From the NCBI GenBank assembly GCA_036272735.1, contig DATAYF010000637.1:1-12113 (forward strand): a stretch of 12,113 bases of DNA, read 5' to 3'. The notes under the pieces are model-generated. The model was not told where the DNA came from. It saw nothing but the letters and a program-made list of their open reading frames with translations, and searched no databases. The translations under genes and the position numbers were made by a program. The DNA comes from DATAYF01 sp036272735. Its GTDB lineage: Bacteria; Chloroflexota; Ktedonobacteria; Ktedonobacterales; Ktedonobacteraceae. Of the stretch, positions 6,199 to 12,113 are shown one piece after another; positions within the stretch are counted from its first letter, which is position 1; every line of letters begins with the position of its first letter.

Positions 6199-7878
6199 AT
6201 GCGGAAGAACAGGCCATCTCAGCTCCCGATACCAGACCCACAACAAACAAGCAAGATGGATCATATGTCTACCGTGCATCAACATAATGCAAAACGGAAG
6301 CGTCGCCCACCGCGTCGGCGAAGTTCGTTGCGAGCAGGGTTAGCAGTCGTTGCCGGAAGGACAGCGGGCGCACTCAGTCGCCGCTTCCACCTGGGAGGAG
6401 GCACCAGCGTCGTTGGCGTTGTAGCCCAGCGCTTCGATCCTAATATCGTCCATCACCTGGCAACCCAGCTTGAGCACGGCAGTGTGATCATTACCGGCAC
6501 GAATGGAAAAACAACAACCAGCGGATTCGCCGCTGCGATTGTGCGCGATGGCGGCCTGCGCGTGTGGCAAAATCGCGAAGGGTCCAATTTGGTGCGCGGT
6601 ATCGCGAGTTCACTGGTCATTCGTGCCTTACCAAATGGCAAGCTACGCCGCTCTGGACGAGCAATCTCCATTTTAGAAGTCGATGAGGCGGCATTACCGC
6701 AAATCGTCTCCGCGGTCACGCCTCGGGTCGTTGTCTTTACGAACCTGTTCCGCGATCAACTTGACCGCTATGGCGAAGTGGATAGCGTGGTGACCCACTG
6801 GAAACGGGCGATAAAAAAGCTGCCAGCAAGCTCCATCCTGGTTCTCAATGCCGATGATCCGGCCATTGCTCGATTGGGAGAGGATTTTCCAGGGCAATCC
6901 ATCTATTATGGAATAGAGGATAACAGGCTCGATGTGCATCTGCAACCCGATAGCGAAGAACGCCTCCAGGTAATCGATACACGCACCTGCTCACGTTGCG
7001 GAAGCGAATATGCCTACACATTGCGCCTCTATAGCCACATGGGACACTATACCTGCCCCAATTGCGGCGCGAAACGGCCCCAGCCGCAAGTCAGTGCCAG
7101 TGCGGTACAGATAGAGAGCTTTGACCGCTTGCGCGTACGCGTCACCACCGAAGAACAGCAGCACGATATCGTTGTGCCACTACCAGGACTCTACAACGTT
7201 TACAATGCACTGGCAGCAGCGGCAACAGCCATGGCACTGGGCATAGAATGGGAACCAATTACCAGCGGCATCGAACAGTTCAAGCCCGCCTTTGGTCGTG
7301 GAGAACGTATTCAGGTAGAGGGGCGCACGTTGCGTCTCTTGCTCGCAAAAAATCCCACGGGATTTAACGAGGTGATGCGTACCCTGTTTAATGATAATGT
7401 ATCACGGCACGTACTCTTTATTTTAAATGATAACATCGCAGATGGGCGAGATATTTCCTGGATCTGGGACGTTGACTTTGAAAGAATGGTTGAGCGCACC
7501 AGCACGCTCACGATCACAGGGACACGGGCGCTCGATCTGGCGTTACGCCTGAAATACGCAGGTGTACAGGAAGAGCAGATGAACATCGTTCCACAGCATC
7601 CGTTACGAGCAGCTCAACAAAAGGTGAGCATGACCCCAATCAAGAAAAAACGGGGTGTGAGACTGTACGAAGTAGGGAAAAAAGTGGAGAATAACCGGCC
7701 TGAAAATGCGCCCACACGCGTCTATGGATTCAAGCAGGCCATCAATACAGCGCTTGCCAGTACACCAGAAGGTGAAACTCTCTTTGTAATCCCAACGTAT
7801 ACAGGTTTACTAGAAGTGCATCGCGAGTTAGAATCGCGAGGTTTTACAGCGCGTTACTGGGAGGGAAAAGACGCATGA
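6199..7878 (+). CDS. murT: lipid II isoglutaminyl synthase, Mur-ligase-like subunit MurT
   Basis: MurT with GatD amidates the alpha-carboxyl of the D-Glu in lipid II, giving D-isoglutamine. MurT binds ATP and the lipid substrate at the inner face of the membrane. The Mur-ligase P-loop GTNGKTT is at residues 100-106. LEVDEAALPQIV (159-170) and TNLFRDQLDRYGEV (181-194) are central-domain motifs. A C4 zinc ribbon (Cys264/267/286/289) inserted in the central domain is typical of MurT. The C-terminal DUF1727 part shows KNPTGFNE (384-391) and LNDNIADGRDISWIWDVDFE (409-428), the area that supplies an Asp to the GatD catalytic triad in studied homologues. At 559 aa it is far longer than the ~440 aa norm. 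The extra includes a basic N-terminal tail (1-42) and a Lys-rich stretch (about 473-506). GGAGG (6188-6192) six bases before the ATG supports this long start. The last four bases overlap gatD. Confidence 0.94.
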   Translation: MRKNRPSQLPIPDPQQTSKMDHMSTVHQHNAKRKRRPPRRRSSLRAGLAVVAGRTAGALSRRFHLGGGTSVVGVVAQRFDPNIVHHLATQLEHGSVIITGTNGKTTTSGFAAAIVRDGGLRVWQNREGSNLVRGIASSLVIRALPNGKLRRSGRAISILEVDEAALPQIVSAVTPRVVVFTNLFRDQLDRYGEVDSVVTHWKRAIKKLPASSILVLNADDPAIARLGEDFPGQSIYYGIEDNRLDVHLQPDSEERLQVIDTRTCSRCGSEYAYTLRLYSHMGHYTCPNCGAKRPQPQVSASAVQIESFDRLRVRVTTEEQQHDIVVPLPGLYNVYNALAAAATAMALGIEWEPITSGIEQFKPAFGRGERIQVEGRTLRLLLAKNPTGFNEVMRTLFNDNVSRHVLFILNDNIADGRDISWIWDVDFERMVERTSTLTITGTRALDLALRLKYAGVQEEQMNIVPQHPLRAAQQKVSMTPIKKKRGVRLYEVGKKVENNRPENAPTRVYGFKQAINTALASTPEGETLFVIPTYTGLLEVHRELESRGFTARYWEGKDA

Positions 7879-8753
7879 TCCAGCAGTATAAACACGCGCA
7901 CCCTTATCCACTCACGCTGACGCTGGGGCATCTTTATCCAGATCAGTTGAATTTGTATGGTGACCGGGGCAACATCCTGACGTTGCGGCGGCGTTGTGAA
8001 ATGCGCGGTATTCGTTTAAACGTCGTCGGTTTAGGCATAGGCGATGCCTTGGCCCCGGATGAATACGATATGCTATTCATTGGAGGCGGGCAAGACAAAG
8101 AGCAATCGCCAGTTGCGCAGGACCTCTACGCGATCAAAGGTATAGGATTGTGGGCCGCCATCGAGGACGATATGCCGGTCCTGGCTGTGTGTGGAGGCTT
8201 CCAGTTATTGGCGCACTATTATCGCCCGGCAGAAGGTCCAGATATGCGCGGGTTGGGGGTATTCGACGCCTGGACCATACATAAAGGGTCACACACCGCG
8301 CGCTGTATCGGCGATATTGCCATTGATTGGGATGGTCAAACACTGGTAGGATTCGAGAATCATGGGGGCAGGACCTACCTGGGTACGGCCAAACCACTCG
8401 GCAAGGTACTCAAGGGGCATGGCAATAATTCAGAGGATCATACAGAAGGCGCGATCTACCGTAATGCCTATGGTACCTATATGCATGGTTCATTGCTCCC
8501 AAAAAATCCACATTTTGCTGATTATCTGATCAAAGTAGCGCTACAAAGGAAGTATAACAACACGGTTTCATTTGCAGAGGACCTGGAAGGTTCAGATGGT
8601 GCCTCGCCATCAATTGCTGAGGAGACATCACCCGATGAGATTGAGTCCTTGCTGACACCTTTAGACGATAAACTAGAGTGGGAAGCACATGCCTCTATGT
8701 TAGAACGTCTAGGGTTACACCACGCGGCCGTAGCAGCATTGCAGGCGACCTAA
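7875..8753 (+). CDS. gatD: lipid II isoglutaminyl synthase, glutaminase subunit GatD
   Basis: GatD is the class I glutamine amidotransferase (CobB/CobQ-like) that hydrolyses glutamine and passes ammonia to MurT. The nucleophile is Cys106 in VLAVCGGFQLL, and the general base is His204 in YGTYMHGSLLPKN. The N-terminal LGHLYPDQLNLYGDRGN (18-33) and the FIGGGQDKEQ loop (68-77) are hallmarks of this subfamily. The third triad member is expected from MurT. The catalytic domain ends near residue 226. A further ~65 residues, acidic then helical (LEWEAHASMLERLGL), exceed the usual ~240-260 aa. The ATG overlaps the murT stop (ATGA), with GGGAGGG (7859-7865) as ribosome-binding site. This points to translational coupling and a 1:1 complex. 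Confidence 0.94.
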   Translation: MIQQYKHAHPYPLTLTLGHLYPDQLNLYGDRGNILTLRRRCEMRGIRLNVVGLGIGDALAPDEYDMLFIGGGQDKEQSPVAQDLYAIKGIGLWAAIEDDMPVLAVCGGFQLLAHYYRPAEGPDMRGLGVFDAWTIHKGSHTARCIGDIAIDWDGQTLVGFENHGGRTYLGTAKPLGKVLKGHGNNSEDHTEGAIYRNAYGTYMHGSLLPKNPHFADYLIKVALQRKYNNTVSFAEDLEGSDGASPSIAEETSPDEIESLLTPLDDKLEWEAHASMLERLGLHHAAVAALQAT

Positions 8754-8795
8754 CGGTGAAACAACAGGTTTATCGACAACTAGGGAAGAGGCATT

Positions 8796-9431
8796 ATGAG
8801 TTTTGATCGTACCTTGGCGCGCTGCTCTTTTTGTGGCCGACACGCTTCGGAAGTGCGACGGCTCGTCGCTGGCCCCGGAGCAGCATACATCTGTGATGAA
8901 TGTTTACAATTATGTAACGAGATTGTGCAAGATCCAACACCGTTTTCCCCTAAGGTGCTAGAACTTGCATCACGCCCCCCTGTAGTCATTGCCAGCCCAA
9001 CAGTAGCAGAAGTGAGCGGGCAAAGCGTAGCAACAAGCGAACCGACACGTACATTTCCGCTGGAACTTGAGCAGAAGCAGCAAGGCATGACGCTCATACT
9101 TCATCAAATAGTCTACTATGCGGCGCATTTCGAACTCCAATTTTTATGGATTCGTCCCCCGTTACAGGCGGGCTTTGCCTTTGTCCCACGCATTATCTTT
9201 TTCCTGAAAGATAACACCGGAGCACAATGGACGGGTGAGCGCGGAGGCATGTTGCTGGCACGGCCAGACCTGGCGAGCGGCCCCAACAACGCAGTATACC
9301 AAGGCAACGCCCGTTTTCGTCCTTTACCTTCAGCAGAGGCCCGTATGCTTACAGTTAGAGCCGCCGATCCGCTTGGTCAATTCGATGAGCCATCACCCCA
9401 ACCCTGGCAGTTTGAAGTGCATTTAACCTGA
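8796..9431 (+). CDS. ClpX-type C4 zinc-finger protein with unrecognised C-terminal domain
   Basis: Residues 8-45 match the zinc-binding domain of ClpX (CSFCG...EVRRLVAGPGAAYICDECLQLCNEIV). Cys10, Cys13, Cys33 and Cys36 are the ligands, and Cys40 is conserved in position. In ClpX this module dimerises and contacts adaptors and substrates. The AAA+ ATPase that should follow is absent: there is no Walker A or B motif. A Pro/Ser/Val/Thr linker (46-88) leads instead to ~120 residues (about 90-211) of alternating hydrophobic pattern, probably beta-rich, ending WQFEVHL. I do not recognise that domain. There is no signal peptide or membrane segment. AGGGAAGAGG (8782-8791) gives a strong ribosome-binding site, and the 42-bp gap after gatD suggests the same transcript. 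It is intact and not a truncated clpX, because the C-terminal part has no resemblance to the ATPase. Confidence 0.8.
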   Translation: MSFDRTLARCSFCGRHASEVRRLVAGPGAAYICDECLQLCNEIVQDPTPFSPKVLELASRPPVVIASPTVAEVSGQSVATSEPTRTFPLELEQKQQGMTLILHQIVYYAAHFELQFLWIRPPLQAGFAFVPRIIFFLKDNTGAQWTGERGGMLLARPDLASGPNNAVYQGNARFRPLPSAEARMLTVRAADPLGQFDEPSPQPWQFEVHLT

Positions 9432-9722
9432 TAATAGAGGGGGGCCCACAATCATTGGTCTCCTCTGATGATTCATGCAGCGCTAGCAGACATCTCTCAT
9501 TTCCTCCAAAGAGAAACTTTCTGGTCTACCATATTTATGACCGTAGGACTAGAAAGGCAAGTCAAAGTACATCTGCTGATGCTATGTTCGCAACATTAGC
9601 CCATTCGTTACTGGCACACTACCCTCTCGTTATTACAAAGGACATACGAAGAAAGCTCTGATCATGCAACTAACCATGCTACGCCTCTTCGATAAACGCT
9701 TATAGAAAGGGTCTGCTCATCC
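9432..9722. other. intergenic region without supported features
   Basis: These 291 bp lie between the zinc-finger gene and the membrane-protein gene. A weak AGAGG/CCTCT inverted pair (9436-9440 and 9462-9466) with a 21-nt loop follows the upstream stop, but it has no T-run. A 68-codon TTG-initiated frame (9455-9661) is open but has no good ribosome-binding site and no recognisable protein character. I found no convincing promoter pair for the downstream gene. Confidence 0.5.
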
Positions 9723-10889
9723 ATGGGTATAAGTACCGCAACATTACAGACAAAAAATATACCAGACCAGACCAGACAGGAACGCTTGTTATCACTGCTC
9801 TGGCGACCTTCAGTCGTTTCAGCCATCCTCTATGGTATTTTTTTGATTTTGACCTCTGTGATCTTTCACTATCATGCATTACATTATGTCCACATAGGAA
9901 ACTATTTTTCATATTCTCCCCATAGTCTATCAAAAAAATTAAACGGCGCTGGAGGATATGATGGGCAATTCTATTATTTCATAGCACGAAACCCACTAAC
10001 CGCATACCATTACACAGATAATGCGCCCTATCGCTACCAGCGCATAGTCTATCCAATAATCGCATTCTTGTTGAGTTTGGGCAATGCACGTCTGCTTCCT
10101 TACACACTTCTATTGATCAACTTCGTTGCTATTGTGCTCGGTGTAGAAATCGTTGCCAGATTGCTAAAGAGACATGGATTGTCTCCCTGGTACAGCCTGG
10201 CTTTCGGACTCTATTTTGGTCAAGCAACAGCGCTGCTTTTCGACACAACCGAACCACTAACGTACCTGTTTATTTGCCTGGGATTGTTATTCATCGAGAA
10301 GAAACGCATAAACAGTGCAGCAATCTGTCTGGGGTTAGCAGTTTTATCGCGAGAGACTGCCGTGCTCTTCCCGGTTGGATTTATCATCCTCTACTTCTTT
10401 CAAAGACGCTGGCCGGATATGGTACGCCTCATTATCCTGGGGCTTTTGCCAACGATGATCTGGTACATTGCGCTGACAATCATCTTTGGGAAAACGGGCC
10501 TCACAAGTGCTCCGGCGTTTGAGCTTATTCCATTCCTCGGACTTTTTGCCTTTGAGCATAATTCAAATCGCTTCATACCACTGGTGATTTTGATGTTCAT
10601 TCCAACCATAATAGGGTGGTTGCTAGCAGCGAAAGAGGCACTACAAAGGCACTGGGCAGGAGGAATATGGTTAATCTGGCTCATGCACCTGGGACTGATC
10701 TCCTGTATGGCTGTAGGCTCCTATAAAGAGCTGGCATCGGCGGGTCGCCTATCGACAGGTATAGTTTTAGCGATGTTGCTCTGTGGCTGGCAACTAAGAA
10801 ATAAGCTGGTGCTTTGGGGGGCCCAAATCTACGCCCTCACGTTCCCAATCTACGTCGTAGGGGTACTCCTACTCCACTTTCCAAGTTAA
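9723..10889 (+). CDS. polytopic membrane protein, putative GT-C-type glycosyltransferase / surface glycan protein
   Basis: A 388-aa integral membrane protein with about ten or eleven hydrophobic segments (for example 32-50, 122-146, 178-191, 197-226, 234-256, 285-303, 314-331, 343-357 and 363-384). Conserved-looking polar motifs are YDGQFYYFIARNP (79-91), just after the first membrane helix on what should be the outer face, PYRYQRIVYP (102-111), and LSRETAVL (208-215). This arrangement resembles membrane proteins linked to cell-surface glycopolymer formation and the GT-C fold, which use polyprenyl-phosphate sugars. The Asp of YDGQ would be the candidate catalytic or metal residue by analogy. 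That assignment is inference; no donor or acceptor can be named. GAAAGGG (9705-9711) precedes the ATG by 11 nt. The gene is visibly more AT-rich than murT and glpX. Confidence 0.7.
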   Translation: MGISTATLQTKNIPDQTRQERLLSLLWRPSVVSAILYGIFLILTSVIFHYHALHYVHIGNYFSYSPHSLSKKLNGAGGYDGQFYYFIARNPLTAYHYTDNAPYRYQRIVYPIIAFLLSLGNARLLPYTLLLINFVAIVLGVEIVARLLKRHGLSPWYSLAFGLYFGQATALLFDTTEPLTYLFICLGLLFIEKKRINSAAICLGLAVLSRETAVLFPVGFIILYFFQRRWPDMVRLIILGLLPTMIWYIALTIIFGKTGLTSAPAFELIPFLGLFAFEHNSNRFIPLVILMFIPTIIGWLLAAKEALQRHWAGGIWLIWLMHLGLISCMAVGSYKELASAGRLSTGIVLAMLLCGWQLRNKLVLWGAQIYALTFPIYVVGVLLLHFPS

Positions 10890-10903
10890 GTATAGAGCTA
10901 CAG

Positions 10904-10945
10904 GTAGGAGATGACGTGGTTGCGCAACAGCCACAGGTCTCCTAC
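10904..10945. terminator. stem-loop in the convergent gap between two membrane-protein genes
   Basis: GTAGGAGA (10904-10911) pairs perfectly with TCTCCTAC (10938-10945). Inside, GTGG (10916-10919) can pair with CCAC (10931-10934) around a TTGCGCAA palindrome. It lies 15 bases after the + strand stop and 118 bases beyond the - strand stop. There is no T-run, so it is at best a Rho-assisted or bidirectional end signal. Confidence 0.4.
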
Positions 10946-11062
10946 ACGTCTCCGCCTGATCACTTGCAGTGTTTGCCGAGCCTCTATTATCTCTTCCAAA
11001 CAGCAAACGCACTGCTCAGAACAGGTAGCCATTTATAAGAGCTGGACCTTCTAGAGACCAAC

Positions 11063-12113
11063 CTACGGCACGTAAACGTGATACCCTCCAAACGAAAAGG
11101 TCTGTTGAAACTTCCTGGAGTGTAATAGCACATCTTGTGGAGAATGCAGCGTGAATACGTAAGCTACATGAGGAGAACTCATTACAACTGCTCTGAAGGG
11201 GAGGTAGCGATTTTGTCCCGTACGTAGGTTGTCACGTAAAACATCACAAATAATATGTTCATCACTTTGAAAAATGACACGGTCACATGTCCAGTAGTCA
11301 GAGTAGATACGAGTAATATGATTGCGCTCTAAACCGTTAACAAGTTCCGATTGTTGCTGATTTAACTTCTGTACTCCAGAAATTTGCTGGCCGAACATCG
11401 TAAATGTTCCGTAGAAGTAGATCATAAAGATAAAGCTAAGAATACCCAGACCTACTACCGCCAGGACAGCGGGCCATGAGAAGCTCTGACTGTTCCTATA
11501 TTTAGAGAGGAGAGAGTAAGGAAGCGCGATCAGGGATGGTGTGATAATCAGCAGGCCAACAAGATAACGTGCCGATGTTACGGGAACTACAGCAGGCGCA
11601 GGACTCATCATATACGACAAAAGCGTCAACACCGCGCCGCCTAAAAGGAAGAGGCGGGCCATATACCGCACCTGCATGGTCCTTTTTTCAGTGGCATCGT
11701 TGGCATTTGAAATGGAACGGTTTTTAAAAAGGGAGTAGGCGGTGAGAACCAACGCGATGCCCAGGAATATCACAAAGATCGTTCCCCAAACCCCTTGAAA
11801 AAGAGCGTGAGAAGAAAGTTGTTCGCGCCATTTTCCAGGATCGCTCGAAAAGGGATACAGGTGTACGGCCCCTGTCATCGTTGGAATACTTATAAGTATA
11901 GTACCTAAGATACTATTGAAATGCGAATAGGTTGTTGCCCCCTGCGATACGCCACCAGCACTATGCAGACGGAGAAGCGTGATTATAGCATTTTGACTGG
12001 GATTATGGATATCGTAAATGAGCAAAGGCAGCAGGCCAACAATTGTTCCTACTATCAACAAGAGGGGCTTCATTGACCATAATTCTCTGAAGCAGGAAAT
12101 CAAGATAAGCAGC
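11063..12113 (-). CDS. multi-spanning membrane protein, C-terminal part (GT39-like, cut by the window edge)
   Basis: The frame stays open to the last base of the window (codons for Leu-Leu-Ile precede a TTG at 12101-12103), so the true start lies outside. Only the C-terminal ~350 residues are seen. Numbered from that TTG, membrane segments lie at about 12-30, 105-126, 148-165, 178-198 and 211-231. A soluble C-terminal domain of ~115 residues (232-346) follows and contains IYSDYWTCDRVIF and two Cys (273, 286). The region around KPLLLIVGTIVGLLPLLIYDI resembles the later membrane helices of family-39-type (dolichyl-phosphate-mannose transferase-like) membrane glycosyltransferases. Their catalytic DE/DD motif near the N-terminus would fall outside the window. 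Function is therefore inferred. It converges on the other membrane protein across a 173-bp gap. Confidence 0.6.
   Translation of the reverse strand, partial: LLILISCFRELWSMKPLLLIVGTIVGLLPLLIYDIHNPSQNAIITLLRLHSAGGVSQGATTYSHFNSILGTILISIPTMTGAVHLYPFSSDPGKWREQLSSHALFQGVWGTIFVIFLGIALVLTAYSLFKNRSISNANDATEKRTMQVRYMARLFLLGGAVLTLLSYMMSPAPAVVPVTSARYLVGLLIITPSLIALPYSLLSKYRNSQSFSWPAVLAVVGLGILSFIFMIYFYGTFTMFGQQISGVQKLNQQQSELVNGLERNHITRIYSDYWTCDRVIFQSDEHIICDVLRDNLRTGQNRYLPFRAVVMSSPHVAYVFTLHSPQDVLLHSRKFQQTFSFGGYHVYVP

Noticed and set aside
8796..9431. Truncated clpX pseudogene
   Set aside because: The frame is intact with its own ribosome-binding site and stop, and the C-terminal half is not a decayed AAA+ domain.
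9455..9661. 68-codon TTG-initiated frame in the intergenic gap
   Set aside because: It has a rare start codon, a poor ribosome-binding site and no recognisable features.
9761..9775. Triple ACCAG direct repeat
   Set aside because: It is short, lies in the coding sequence near the N-terminus (around PDQTRQE), and is consistent with chance.

Overview
The window looks like a chromosomal stretch from a Gram-positive-type (monoderm) bacterium. My best guess is a Ktedonobacteria-like member of the Chloroflexota. The reasons are a murT-gatD pair (amidation of lipid II), a 'GKDT' P-loop in guanylate kinase of a kind I associate with Chloroflexota, a lysine/arginine-rich topoisomerase I tail, and a moderate GC content. 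The lineage is inferred from gene content and protein style, not proven. No rRNA, tRNA, CRISPR array or intact transposase gene is visible.

Left part (1-2251, mostly + strand): gmk (guanylate kinase) and glpX (class II fructose-1,6-bisphosphatase) sit 21 bp apart and are probably co-transcribed. A convergent 451-bp gap (1801-2251) follows, before the end of the next gene. This gap is not empty. A 14-bp near-perfect inverted repeat brackets about 390 bp and encloses several perfect local hairpins. It could be a large structured RNA, a double-ended terminator-like element or a small non-autonomous insertion, and it is the least explained part of the window.

Middle part (2252-5898, - strand): topA (DNA topoisomerase I, 801 aa) and, downstream of it, a 362-aa isocitrate dehydrogenase of the isocitrate/isopropylmalate family. 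The latter has its own extended -10 promoter. Its cofactor-pocket residues look NADP-type although the protein is short.

Centre-right (5899-9431, + strand): a 300-bp divergent promoter region separates topA from murT-gatD. These two genes overlap by four bases and encode the two subunits of the lipid II isoglutaminyl synthase. Both subunits are longer than usual for their families. A 211-aa protein follows 42 bp later. It joins a ClpX-type zinc-binding domain to an unrecognised, probably beta-rich domain, without the AAA+ motor.

Right end (9432-12113): two polytopic membrane proteins of the glycosyltransferase-C / surface-glycan type face each other. One is complete on the + strand; the other is cut by the window edge on the - strand. 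Base composition is visibly more AT-rich here than in the housekeeping genes to the left, which suggests an accessory surface-glycan region.
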